Shown: one piece after another, positions 26,368 to 34,712 of the stretch
Position numbering within the stretch: position 1 is the stretch's first letter
Layout of the letters: each line of letters opens with the position of its first letter
The notes under the pieces: generated by a model
Databases searched by the model: none
Told to the model about the DNA's origin: nothing
What the model saw: only the letters and a program-made list of their open reading frames with translations
From: Paucibacter sp963740455
Lineage (GTDB): Bacteria; Pseudomonadota; Gammaproteobacteria; Burkholderiales; Burkholderiaceae_C
Reading direction: 5' to 3'
Assembly (NCBI GenBank): GCA_963740455.1
Contig: CAVUEF010000014.1
Span: 1-64,000 of the forward strand
Length of the DNA: 64,000 nt
Position numbers and translations under genes: made by a program

Positions 26368-27459
26368 TCAGGCCCTTGCCATGTGGACCGGAATGCGCCG
26401 CGGTCCGAATGGCGCCTCGAACGCACCGAAGCGCCCGGCCAGCAGAGTGCCGCAGTGCTTGCAACAGCCCTTGTCGTCGAGCTCGTGGCGCAGGATGCGG
26501 TACCCGTCGCGCACGATCAAGGCGCGCGAGCACTTCGAACAAAAAGTCGTCCCGCCCTGCGTGTCGTGCACATTGCCGGTGTAGACATGGTGCAGGCCCT
26601 TGCTCAGCGCAATCTCGCGCGCCATGCGCAAGGTGCTCAGCGGCGTGGGTGGCGTATCGAGCATCTTGTAATCGGGATGAAACGCCGTGAAGTGCAGCGG
26701 CACATCCATCCCCAGGTGCTCGGCAATCCAGCTTGTCATGGCGTCGAGCTCGGCGGTGCTGTCGTTGTGGCCTGGAATCAGGAGCGTCGTGATCTCCAGC
26801 CAGCAATGGGTGTGATGCCGGATGTACTCCAGCGTTTCGAGCACCGGCGCCAGATGCGCACCGGTCTGCTTGAAATAGAAGTCCTCGCTGAAACCCTTCA
26901 GGTCCACATTGGCCGCGTCCATGTTGTCAAAGAACGCGCGCCGCGGCTCGGCATGGATGTAGCCGGCAGTGACTGCCACGGTCTGCAAGCCCAGCGCGTG
27001 GCAGGCGTCGGCCGTATCCATCGCGTACTCGGCAAAGATCACCGGGTCGTTGTAGGTGAAGGCCACACTTCTGCAGCCGGATTCGCGTGCCACTGCGGCG
27101 ATGCGCGCGGGGGTGGCAGCGTCCATCAGGCGGTCCATCTCGCGGCTCTTGGAGATGTCCCAGTTCTGGCAGAACTTGCAGGCTAGGTTGCAGCCCGCGG
27201 TGCCGAACGAGAACACGCTGCTGCCCGGATAGAAATGGTTCAGCGGTTTCTTCTCGATCGGGTCGATGCAAAAGCCCGAGCTGCGACCGTAAGTCGTCAG
27301 CACCATCGCGTCATCGACGCGCTGGCGCACAAAGCACAGCCCGCGTTGGCCTTCGTGCAGGTGGCAGTCGCGCGGGCACAGATCGCATTGGATGCGCCCG
27401 TCATCCATCCGGTGCCACCAGCGCGCGACGGTGGCGCTCTCGGCCAAGTCCGCTGTCAT
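26368..27459 (-). CDS. amrS: AmmeMemoRadiSam system radical SAM enzyme
   Basis: A 363-residue radical SAM protein. The cluster-binding CxxxCxxC is Cys90, Cys94 and Cys97 in GTAGCNLACKFCQNWDIS. An N-terminal zinc-type segment CDLCPRDCHLHEGQRGLC and a C-terminal FCSKCSRAL/CCKHCGTLL pair bind further metal. SGFCIDPIEKKPLNHFYPGS is the AmrS signature. The family always co-occurs with AMMECR1 and MEMO1 homologs; the reaction is unknown as far as I know. Its ATG overlaps the stop of the fused amrB-amrA by 4 bp, so the two are translationally coupled. Confidence 0.93.
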   Translation of the reverse strand: MTADLAESATVARWWHRMDDGRIQCDLCPRDCHLHEGQRGLCFVRQRVDDAMVLTTYGRSSGFCIDPIEKKPLNHFYPGSSVFSFGTAGCNLACKFCQNWDISKSREMDRLMDAATPARIAAVARESGCRSVAFTYNDPVIFAEYAMDTADACHALGLQTVAVTAGYIHAEPRRAFFDNMDAANVDLKGFSEDFYFKQTGAHLAPVLETLEYIRHHTHCWLEITTLLIPGHNDSTAELDAMTSWIAEHLGMDVPLHFTAFHPDYKMLDTPPTPLSTLRMAREIALSKGLHHVYTGNVHDTQGGTTFCSKCSRALIVRDGYRILRHELDDKGCCKHCGTLLAGRFGAFEAPFGPRRIPVHMARA

Positions 27460-28856
27460 GGCGCGCTCCGGTGTTCAGAGAACTTGCGCACCTGGTAGCG
27501 CAAGAGCTGCAAATCGGGTGCCCAGAAGTCGGCGCTGAAGCCCGCCTTGCGCTTGAGCGCGGCCAAAAACGCGCGCGGCTCGGGCAGCTGTTCCCACACT
27601 TGTGGCAAGAAGGTGGCCTGCCGGCCACGCCACTTCAGAATCACGCCGTCAATTCCCGGTCGCAACACGGCACAGGCTTCGGCCTCGCTGCCGACGGCCA
27701 AGGCCTGCGCAGGCTCAAGCAGCGACACCTCGATCTCCAGCGTGTCGAATTCGCTGGCCTGCAAAGGCGGGAAGCGCGTGTCGTGGAAAGCCGCCTGCAC
27801 GGCGTGGATGCGCACGTCCGCGTCGAGCGCGTGCGTCGCTTCCAGCGCGCCGACGCAACCGCGCAATGCGCCGCCGCGATGCAGCGTCACGAAGGTCGCG
27901 CCAATTTCATCGAGCGCGGCGTGGGCCGGCTCGGGGCCGGGCGCCATGCCGAGGGCCGCAGCGATGGCGTTGCGCGCGCGGGCCAGCAAGGCAGCACCGA
28001 GCGCACTGTCTTGGGCATCGTCCTGGATGGGTGGCCTGAGCGCTTCGGGCGCTTCCTTCGCGCGGGTCTCGAACGCCATCGCGCAATAACCGACCACGCG
28101 TGAACGGTCGCCGGCCGTGTCGCCCGAGTTGCGCAAATCGAGCAGGCGTGGCTTGAGGCCGTGCCTGCGCGCAGCGATCAATGCGCCGGCAAGCGGCGTC
28201 GCACCGCAGGCCTGGTCGTGATCGAGCGCCGGATCGAGATCGAGCATGCACTCGACCGTGGCGCGATCGACCGCCTGCGCGGCCCGGTAAGGCAGGTAAT
28301 GCGACAGATCGGAGCTGATCACGATCAAGGTCTCGTCGCCGCCCCACAAGCGCTCCAGCACTTCGGCAACTTCATCGGCACTCGTCCGGCCCACCGCCAG
28401 CGGAACCAGGGTGAACGACTCCAGCACCGTCTGCAAGAACGGCAGTTGCACCTCGAGCGCATGTTCCATCGCGTGGGCCGCATCGCTGGCGCTGACCTGG
28501 GGCAGATCGGCCAATGCCGCCAACGCCTCGTGGTCGATGGCAACGCGCCCCAGCGGCGTCTCAAACGAATCGACGCCGGGCGCCGCAAGCCCGGTCACGG
28601 CAACTCGGTGTGCCGGCCCGAGCAGCACGACACGCTTGATGCGCTCACGCCAGCGCGCGAGCAAGGCATAGGCATGCGCCGCCACCGCTCCGGAGTAGAC
28701 ATAGCCGGCGTGCGGCACGACCAGCAGCTTGGGCGCGCGCGCACCAGCCGCCGGGGCAACGGCCGCCAGGTACTGCGCAATCTCGGCACGCAAGACCGGC
28801 GCATGGGCCGGATAGAACATGCCCGCTACAGCGGCGGGTCGCGTCAAGGTGTCCAT
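27456..28856 (-). CDS. AmmeMemoRadiSam proteins B and A fused (MEMO1 + AMMECR1 domains)
   Basis: A 466-residue fusion. Residues 1-265 are the MEMO1-like domain (AmrB), with candidate metal ligands His49 in VVPHAGY, His83 in GPAHR and Cys217 in ACGATPL. Residues 280-466 are the AMMECR1 domain (AmrA), with the LRGCVGALEA signature and RFPPLQASEFDTLEIEVSLL. The ATG at 28856 is preceded by AAGGAGGT, 8 bases away. It overlaps amrS by 4 bp. The fusion implies the A and B components act in one complex with the radical SAM enzyme. Confidence 0.93.
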   Translation of the reverse strand: MDTLTRPAAVAGMFYPAHAPVLRAEIAQYLAAVAPAAGARAPKLLVVPHAGYVYSGAVAAHAYALLARWRERIKRVVLLGPAHRVAVTGLAAPGVDSFETPLGRVAIDHEALAALADLPQVSASDAAHAMEHALEVQLPFLQTVLESFTLVPLAVGRTSADEVAEVLERLWGGDETLIVISSDLSHYLPYRAAQAVDRATVECMLDLDPALDHDQACGATPLAGALIAARRHGLKPRLLDLRNSGDTAGDRSRVVGYCAMAFETRAKEAPEALRPPIQDDAQDSALGAALLARARNAIAAALGMAPGPEPAHAALDEIGATFVTLHRGGALRGCVGALEATHALDADVRIHAVQAAFHDTRFPPLQASEFDTLEIEVSLLEPAQALAVGSEAEACAVLRPGIDGVILKWRGRQATFLPQVWEQLPEPRAFLAALKRKAGFSADFWAPDLQLLRYQVRKFSEHRSAP

Positions 28857-28918
28857 GAACAAGACCTCCTTGGTCGGAGATGGGCGCTGACGCCCGAACA
28901 TCAAGCCCTCCAGGGACT

Positions 28919-30190
28919 TCACTTCTCAAACAGGGCGACGGCGTCCAGCCGCCGCTCGATGTCGGCCAGCATCTGCCGGTAGGCGGGTGCATCGACGCCG
29001 CCATAGGTCTTCTTGAAATCGGCCTCCGTCAGGAACTCGGGCAGATCCGACACATCGGGCATGAACTGCGACTCTTGCAGGCCTGCCGCCAGCCGCGCCT
29101 GCAGCTGCTCTGGCGCGCTCTTGGCCAGCAGGCCCAGGCGGGTGCCGGCGCGGTCGGCGGCGATGTCATTGAAGCTGAAGCCGCTGCCGCCTTGCGCGTC
29201 CGCCACCTCCTTGTACACGCCAATCGCATCGGCCAGCGGACCGCCGCCCTCGATGGCAATCACGGCCGAAATCAAGAGATGTTGCGGAAAGTCCTCGCGC
29301 CCGTACAGCGTAACGGGCATGAAGCGGGGCTGGCGCCAAGCCTTGGCGGCGGGCACCAGGGCGCCCAAGCCGCGCCCGCTGGCATGCAGTGCCAGCGTCA
29401 ACAGGGCAGCGCGGTTTTCGCTGGCGGCATCGAAGCCGGCGGCCGTGCGTTGCCGGGCCAGTTCGAACAGCGGCGGGAACAGCTGCGCCAGGGCGACGCT
29501 CTGGCCTTGCGGGCCGGTGGTGGGAATCTGCCTGGACAAGTCGGCCAGGCGATCCGAGTAGGCCTTCAATTGCTGCTGCTCGGCCAGCGGCACCAGCACG
29601 CCCAGCAGCCGCTGATAGGTGTCGCCCAGCCATTCGTAATGCAAGCCGATCTGATCCGGTGAAATGGTCACGCGCTTGACGATGTCGTGCGCGAGTCGGC
29701 CTTGCGAACTCGCGTTGACGCGCGCCACCAGGCTGCGGCGCAGCGCGCGCGCCGCCCAGCCCGGCACGGCAAGATTGCCGATGCGCAGGCGCTCGACGGC
29801 CGGCAGGCCCGGGGTCTCAAGCAGCACTGCGTCAAGGTTGAGCCAAAGCTCGATGGGGCTGTGCGGCAGCGCCATGCTGGCGCGCACGCGCGCCGCGCCG
29901 GCGCCCAAATCCACCTGGGCGGACGAGGGCCAGGGCAGGCGTTGCGCGAGCTGATTCACCAGCAGATTCAGATCACGTTCGGGCAACGCCAAAGTGCGTT
30001 GCGTGCCGGGTCGCGGCAGACGCGGGTCGTTGCTGCGCAAGAAGGCGTTGGCACGCGCCAGGTCGGCCGCGTTCAGCGCCGCTGCGGGCGCCACCAGCGC
30101 TGTGCGCTGCAGGCTCAGAGCCAGCAACAACAGCACGGCAAGGCTCAGCGCAGCCACGGCCCAAGTGAAGACTCGAATGAGTGATCTCAT
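28919..30190 (-). CDS. conserved-looking membrane-anchored protein of unknown function
   Basis: I do not recognise this 423-residue protein. It has one N-terminal hydrophobic anchor (FTWAVAALSLAVLLLLALSL) and an otherwise soluble, probably periplasmic body with RTLALPERDLNLLVNQLAQRL in pieces, KRVTISPDQIGLHYEWLGDTY, and a Gly-rich VIAIEGGGPLADAIGVYKE. No Cys or clear catalytic motif is visible. It precedes amrBA on the same strand with a 62-bp gap, and a PepSY gene is divergent on the other side. The position suggests a link with the AmmeMemoRadiSam genes, which is inference only. Confidence 0.75.
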   Translation of the reverse strand: MRSLIRVFTWAVAALSLAVLLLLALSLQRTALVAPAAALNAADLARANAFLRSNDPRLPRPGTQRTLALPERDLNLLVNQLAQRLPWPSSAQVDLGAGAARVRASMALPHSPIELWLNLDAVLLETPGLPAVERLRIGNLAVPGWAARALRRSLVARVNASSQGRLAHDIVKRVTISPDQIGLHYEWLGDTYQRLLGVLVPLAEQQQLKAYSDRLADLSRQIPTTGPQGQSVALAQLFPPLFELARQRTAAGFDAASENRAALLTLALHASGRGLGALVPAAKAWRQPRFMPVTLYGREDFPQHLLISAVIAIEGGGPLADAIGVYKEVADAQGGSGFSFNDIAADRAGTRLGLLAKSAPEQLQARLAAGLQESQFMPDVSDLPEFLTEADFKKTYGGVDAPAYRQMLADIERRLDAVALFEK

Positions 30191-30264
30191 GGCGCCGAGT
30201 CTGCCATTGACGGCCACCTGGCGTGTCGCAGCGGCACAATCGGGCCTTTCTCCCGAGGACGCGC

Positions 30265-30984
30265 ATGAGTCTGGCCGCAAAATTCTTCCGTTGGCATCGT
30301 TGGCTGGGTTATTTGGTGGCCTTGCAGGTATTGGCCTGGGTGATGGGCGGCTTGCTGTTCTCGTGGCTGCCGTTTCAGGCCTGGGTGAAGGGCGGCGATG
30401 TGTTGAACAAGCCGCAACAGGCCCTGCCGGCGAACTGGGTCGAGTCCTTGCGGACCTTGCCTCCCGAGGGCGAGCTGCTGGGCCTGCAAAGCGTTGCCAC
30501 GGCCTCGGGCCCGGCGCTCAAGCTGCGCTATGCCAAGAGTGAGGTCTGGCTGAGTGCTGCCGGGGGTGTGCTGGCGGCCGCTGATGCCGCTCAAGTGGGC
30601 GACTTCGCGCGCTCGCTCTACAAGGGTGAGGGCAAGCTGGTGGAGGTGAAACGCCTGAGTGACGTGCCCGAGCGCCTGGGCCTGGTGCGCGAGCTCGCCG
30701 GGCGCCGTGACGTCTGGCTGGCGCGCTTTGACGACAGTCTGCAAAGCCGCTTCTACTTTGACGGGCGCAGCGGCGAGCTGCTGGCGGTGCGCAACGAGGC
30801 CTGGGTGATTTACGACTTCTTCTGGCGTTTGCACCTGATGGACTACCGCGGCGGCGAGGACTTCAACAACGCCCTGCTGCGCGCAGCGGCGCTGGCCGCG
30901 CTGGCTTTCACGATCACTGGTCTGGTGCTGAGCGCGTTGGCGCTGCGGCGAACCTGGCACCACTGGCGTCACAAGCGCATCTGA
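30265..30984 (+). CDS. PepSY-domain membrane protein
   Basis: A 239-residue protein with an N-terminal helix (RWHRWLGYLVALQVLAWVM), a periplasmic region with the PepSY-like RFYFDGRSGELLAVRNEAWVIYDFFWRLHLMDY in segments, and a C-terminal helix (LAALAFTITGLVLSALAL). PepSY-TM proteins are often linked to iron or flavin reduction or peptidase control. It is divergent from the 423-residue anchored protein across 74 bp. Confidence 0.8.
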   Translation: MSLAAKFFRWHRWLGYLVALQVLAWVMGGLLFSWLPFQAWVKGGDVLNKPQQALPANWVESLRTLPPEGELLGLQSVATASGPALKLRYAKSEVWLSAAGGVLAAADAAQVGDFARSLYKGEGKLVEVKRLSDVPERLGLVRELAGRRDVWLARFDDSLQSRFYFDGRSGELLAVRNEAWVIYDFFWRLHLMDYRGGEDFNNALLRAAALAALAFTITGLVLSALALRRTWHHWRHKRI

Positions 30985-31000
30985 CGACTCCGCCGCGCCG

Positions 31001-31036
31001 AGGTCTTGACCATGGCAAGACCTGACCCCATGGTCA
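31001..31036. repeat. REP-like dispersed palindrome, copy 1
   Basis: AGGTCTTG (31001-31008) and CAAGACCT (31016-31023) form a perfect stem; TGACCATGG and CCATGGTCA form a second, nested one. On the minus strand it contains GGGGTCAGGTCTTGCCATG, which recurs exactly at 45776-45794. It lies between the PepSY gene and the oxyR fragment and could act as a bidirectional terminator. No mobilising transposase is in the window. Confidence 0.65.
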
Positions 31037-31195
31037 GGAAAGCCGCGTCACGCCGTCAAGCTTGCAGTCATGGACCGCGTTGTTCAGACTCACAGACGGC
31101 GCTATTGCATCGATGGCGTCAGGCTGTGGGCGCCCAGGACCGCACCGGCGCCAGGCCGAGGCGGATCGGCATCGGACCGCAAAGGCGCGGCCTGT
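31036..31195 (-). pseudogene. oxyR 3'-end fragment downstream of katG
   Basis: Read on the minus strand, the last codons give LNNAVHDCKLDGVTRLS and a stop, matching the OxyR C-terminus LRNAVYDCELDGVTRLS at 14 of 17 residues, including the stop position. Further upstream the match is decayed (PPRPGAGAVLGAHSLT against PPTRRVVLAWRRSFT), with in-frame stops and a frame change. The recognisable fragment begins within a few bases of the katG stop codon. The intact oxyR is 2.5 kb away in the same orientation, so katG lies between the gene and a copy of its own 3' end. Confidence 0.8.
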
Positions 31196-31199
31196 GCAA

Positions 31200-33380
31200 T
31201 TACGCCAAGTCGAATCGGTCCAGGTTCATCACCTTTGTCCAGGCCGAGACGAAGTCCTGGACGAACTTCTTTTGCGCGTCCGAACTTGCATAGACCTCGG
31301 CAACGGCACGCAGCTCGGAGTTGGAGCCAAAGACCAGATCGACACGGGTGCCGGTCCACTTGACTTTGCCGGTCTTGCGGTCTCGCCCCTCGAACACGCC
31401 AGCGTCTTTCGCAGTCTCCTTCCACTCCGTGCTCATGTCGAGCAGGTTCACGAAGAAGTCATTGCTCAGCGCCTCCGACTTCTGGGTAAAGACGCCGTGT
31501 CTGGACCCGCCGACGTTGGTGTTCAGCACACGCATGCCGCCGACGAGCACCGTCATCTCGGGCGCCGTCAGGGTCAGCAACTGCGCCTTGTCGACCAGCA
31601 GCTCCTCGGCCGATACGGCGTATTTGCCCTTGAGGTAGTTGCGGAAGCCGTCGGCGATCGGTTCCAGCGCGGCGAAGGAGACCACATCGGTTTGCTCCGT
31701 TGACGCGTCCATCCGACCCGGTGTAAAGGGCGCTGTCACCTGTTGGCCGGCATTCATCGCAGCTTGCTCGACACCTGCGCAACCCCCCAGAACGATCAGG
31801 TCGGCCAGCGAGACTTGTCTGCGACCGGACTGGGCGCTGTTGAATGCGTCCTGGATGCCCGCCAGCGTCTGGAGCACACCCGCCAGCTCGGCAGGCTGGT
31901 TGACTTCCCAGTCCTTCTGCGGCGCCAGACGGATGCGACCACCGTTGGCGCCGCCGCGCATGTCGGAGCCACGGAAGGTGCACGCCGACGCCCAGGCGGT
32001 CGACACCAGTTGCGAGACAGTCAGTCCTGAAGCGAGGATCTTGCCCTTGAGCGCGGCAATGTCCTTGTCATCGATCAACTCGTGATTGACCGCAGGTATC
32101 GGGTCTTGCCAGATGAGTTCTTCCGCGGGAACCTCCAGGCCGAGATAGCGCGCGCGAGGACCCATGTCACGGTGCGTCAGCTTGAACCACGCACGGGCGA
32201 ATGCATCGGCGAACTCGTCCGGGTTCTCCATGAAGCGTCGCGAGATCTTCTCGTAGGCCGGGTCGAAGCGCAACGACAGATCCGTCGTCAACATGGCGGG
32301 CGCGATCCGCTTGGACTTGTCGTGGGCATGCGGCACGGTGCCGGCGCCGGCCTCGTTCTTCGGTTTCCATTGATGCGCACCGGCCGGGCTCTTGGTCAGC
32401 TCCCACTCGTAACCGAACAGATTCCAAAAGAAGTTGTTGCTCCACTTCGTGGGCGTGGTGGTCCAGGTGACTTCCAGGCCACTGCTGATCGCGTCGGCGC
32501 CCTTGCCAGCGCCAAAGCTGCTCTTCCAACCCAGGCCCTGCTGCTCGATGCCGGCCGCCTCCGGCTCCGGACCCACCAATGCCGCATCACCGGCGCCATG
32601 GGTCTTGCCGAAGGTGTGGCCACCAGCGATGAGCGCCACCGTCTCCTCGTCGTTCATCGCCATGCGGGCGAAGGTCTCGCGGATATCGCGTGCCGCGGCA
32701 ACCGGGTCCGGGTTGCCGTTCGGGCCTTCCGGATTCACGTAAATCAGACCCATCTGGACGGCGGCGAGCGGGTTCTCGAGCTGCCGCTGGTCGGCATGGC
32801 GCTTGTCATCCAGCCAGGCGCCCTCGGCGCCCCAGTAGATGTCTTGTTCCGGTTCCCAGATGTCTTGACGCCCGCCGGCAAAACCGAAAGTCTTGAAGCC
32901 CATCGATTCCAATGCGACATTGCCGGTGAGAATCATCAGGTCGGCCCAGGAAATCTTGCGGCCATACTTTTGCTTGATTGGCCAGATCAGCCTGCGCGCC
33001 TTGTCGAGGTTGACGTTGTCGGGCCAGCTGTTGAGGGGGGCAAAGCGCTGGCTGCCGCTGCCCGCGCCACCGCGGCCGTCGCCGACGCGGTACGTGCCGG
33101 CGCTGTGCCATGCCATGCGAACGAAGAACGGTCCGTAGTGGCCGAAGTCTGCTGGCCACCAGTCCTGTGAGTCGGTCATCAGCGCCCGGAGATCCTTCTT
33201 CACTGCCTCCAGGTCAAGGCGCTTGAATTCTTCAGCGTAGTTGAAGTCCGAGCCCATGGGGTCGGACAGGGACGAGTGCTGGCGCAGGATACTCAGCCTC
33301 AACTGATCGGGCCACCAGTCCTGGTTCGACGGGCCAGCACCGACGCTGTGATTGAACGGGCACTTGGTTTCGTTTGACAT
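31200..33380 (-). CDS. katG: catalase-peroxidase
   Basis: A haem enzyme that removes hydrogen peroxide. The 726 residues include the distal active-site segment FVRMAWHSAGTYRVGDGRGG, the proximal haem His in ALIAGGHTFGKTHGAG, and the duplicated C-terminal peroxidase domain ending in LVFGSNSELRAVAEVYASSD. Length is typical. AAAGGAG precedes the ATG at 33380 and overlaps the stop of a tiny upstream reading frame. It lies 3' of oxyR on the same strand, the expected activator. It is flanked by oxyR and an oxyR 3' fragment, suggesting acquisition as cargo. Confidence 0.97.
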   Translation of the reverse strand: MSNETKCPFNHSVGAGPSNQDWWPDQLRLSILRQHSSLSDPMGSDFNYAEEFKRLDLEAVKKDLRALMTDSQDWWPADFGHYGPFFVRMAWHSAGTYRVGDGRGGAGSGSQRFAPLNSWPDNVNLDKARRLIWPIKQKYGRKISWADLMILTGNVALESMGFKTFGFAGGRQDIWEPEQDIYWGAEGAWLDDKRHADQRQLENPLAAVQMGLIYVNPEGPNGNPDPVAAARDIRETFARMAMNDEETVALIAGGHTFGKTHGAGDAALVGPEPEAAGIEQQGLGWKSSFGAGKGADAISSGLEVTWTTTPTKWSNNFFWNLFGYEWELTKSPAGAHQWKPKNEAGAGTVPHAHDKSKRIAPAMLTTDLSLRFDPAYEKISRRFMENPDEFADAFARAWFKLTHRDMGPRARYLGLEVPAEELIWQDPIPAVNHELIDDKDIAALKGKILASGLTVSQLVSTAWASACTFRGSDMRGGANGGRIRLAPQKDWEVNQPAELAGVLQTLAGIQDAFNSAQSGRRQVSLADLIVLGGCAGVEQAAMNAGQQVTAPFTPGRMDASTEQTDVVSFAALEPIADGFRNYLKGKYAVSAEELLVDKAQLLTLTAPEMTVLVGGMRVLNTNVGGSRHGVFTQKSEALSNDFFVNLLDMSTEWKETAKDAGVFEGRDRKTGKVKWTGTRVDLVFGSNSELRAVAEVYASSDAQKKFVQDFVSAWTKVMNLDRFDLA

Positions 33381-33392
33381 TTGTCTTCTCCT

Positions 33393-33488
33393 TTAGCGCT
33401 GCGGTTTGTTCTTGTTCGGCTCGGTTGTCGGCGTGGGTGCGCCTGCACAGAGGGTCATCACTGGGCATAGAACGGGCTTGGAACTCAT
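33393..33488 (-). CDS. 31-codon leader peptide upstream of katG
   Basis: A short frame starting ATG at 33488 with AAGGAG 6 bases upstream and ending TAA at 33393-33395. The product begins MSSKPVLCPVMTLCAGAP and ends NKNKPQR; two Cys lie six residues apart. The stop overlaps the katG ribosome-binding site (TAAAGGAG), so ribosomes terminating here could feed katG. Whether it is a functional peptide or only a coupling leader cannot be seen from sequence. Confidence 0.5.
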   Translation of the reverse strand: MSSKPVLCPVMTLCAGAPTPTTEPNKNKPQR

Positions 33489-33545
33489 GAGCGTCTCCTT
33501 GTCGGATTCATCTGAACGGCCAGTGCTGCTGGGATGAGCGAGACT

Positions 33546-33560
33546 TTAGAGCTTGCCTAT
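33546..33560. promoter_or_regulatory. possible OxyR half-operator upstream of katG
   Basis: TTAGAGCTTGCCTAT fits one ATAG-N7-CTAT dimer element of the OxyR consensus with one mismatch. The second dimer element at the expected 7-bp spacing is poor (AACA and TGCG). It lies about 60 bp upstream of the leader peptide start, between oxyR and katG. Confidence 0.4.
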
Positions 33561-33700
33561 AGATTTGAACAATCGAATTGCGTTACGGCAGTCATAGTCA
33601 AAATGTTTCAACCACGCCCACGCTGTGCAAACACGGCCTGCTTCAATGCGCACGCGTGTCGGCCGGGGCCTGACGCGCCGGCGGGCGCCGACCACTGGGG

Positions 33701-34705
33701 CTAGGAAAGCCGGGTCACGCCGTCGAGCTCGCAGTCATAGACCGCGTTGCGCAGCGCCGCAATGGCCTCGTAGCGCGTGAAGCTGCGCCGCCAGGCCAGC
33801 ACCACGCGCCGCGTGGGAGGAATGCCTTCAAACGGGATGAAGCGCAGATGCTGACCGTCTTGCCCCCCGCCCAGCGAATAGCTGGTCGCCCCCCCGTGGG
33901 GGTCAAGCCCTTCTTGGGGCGGCCCGGCGAAGGGCTTGCGTGCCTCCTTGGGCACGCTGAGTATCGGCACCACCGTCACGCCCATGCCAGACGCCACCAT
34001 ATGCTTGATGGTCTCCAGCGACGAGCCTTCGAAGCTCTTGCGTATGCCTTCGGCGTCGCTCGAAAAGCGCGCGAACTCGGGGCAGACCTCGAGCACATGG
34101 TCGCGAAAGCAGTGCCCGGTGCCCAGCAGCAGCATGGTCTCGCGCTTGAGTTCCTCGGCCGACACGCTGGCGCGCTTGGCCAGCGGGTGATTGGCCGGCA
34201 CGGCCACGACAAAGGGCTCGTCATAGAGCGCCGCCACGGCCAGGCCGGCGTCGGGAAAGGGCTCGGCCATGATGGCGCAATCGAGCTCGCCCATGCGCAA
34301 CATCTCAAGCAATTTGACGGTGAAGTTCTCCTGCAGCATCAAGGGCATTTGGGGAAAACGCTCGATCGCGCTGCGCACCAGCGGCGGCAGCAGATAAGGG
34401 CCTATCGTGTAGATGATGCCCAGCCGCAGCGCGCCGGCCAGCGGGTCCTTGCCGCGCTTGGCGATCTCCTTGATGGCCGCGGCCTGCTCGATCACCGTCC
34501 GCGCCTGGCGCACGATTTCTTCGCCGAGCGCGGTCACGCTCACCTCGGTCGAACCGCGCTCGAAGATCTTCAAGTCGAGCTCTTCTTCGAGCTTCTTGAT
34601 CGCCACGCTGAGGGTGGGCTGCGACACATGGCAGGCCTCTGAAGCGCGGCCGAAATGCCGTTCGCGGGCGACGGCAACGATGTAGCGGAGTTCGGTCAGG
34701 GTCAT
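33701..34705 (-). CDS. oxyR: hydrogen peroxide-sensing LysR-family regulator
   Basis: Activates peroxide-defence genes after disulfide formation. The 334 residues begin with the LysR HTH (MTLTELRYIVAVARERHFGRA) and keep both sensor cysteines at Cys199 (GTGHCFRD) and Cys208 (LEVCPEF), the E. coli numbering. The protein is about 30 residues longer than E. coli OxyR, largely from a Gly/Pro-rich insert at residues 259-281 encoded by a dispersed repeat. It lies 7 bp after recG on the same strand and upstream of katG. The C-terminus is repeated as a pseudogene beyond katG. Confidence 0.95.
   Translation of the reverse strand: MTLTELRYIVAVARERHFGRASEACHVSQPTLSVAIKKLEEELDLKIFERGSTEVSVTALGEEIVRQARTVIEQAAAIKEIAKRGKDPLAGALRLGIIYTIGPYLLPPLVRSAIERFPQMPLMLQENFTVKLLEMLRMGELDCAIMAEPFPDAGLAVAALYDEPFVVAVPANHPLAKRASVSAEELKRETMLLLGTGHCFRDHVLEVCPEFARFSSDAEGIRKSFEGSSLETIKHMVASGMGVTVVPILSVPKEARKPFAGPPQEGLDPHGGATSYSLGGGQDGQHLRFIPFEGIPPTRRVVLAWRRSFTRYEAIAALRNAVYDCELDGVTRLS
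33862..33929. repeat. GC-rich dispersed repeat inserted in frame in oxyR
   Basis: About 67 nt with runs CCCCCC and CCCCCCCG-T-GGGGG, ending GGGGCGGCCCGGCG. The same right end and CCCCCG-N-GGGG core, at nearly the same spacing, occur inside queA at 43745-43812. Here it adds about 23 residues to the OxyR effector domain without breaking the frame. Confidence 0.7.
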
Positions 34706-34712
34706 CTTTGCC

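Noticed and set aside
31200..31425. Minus-strand frame 31102-31425 as a separate gene
   Set aside because: It overlaps the katG 3' end in another frame; its only meaningful part is the decayed oxyR-like sequence after katG.
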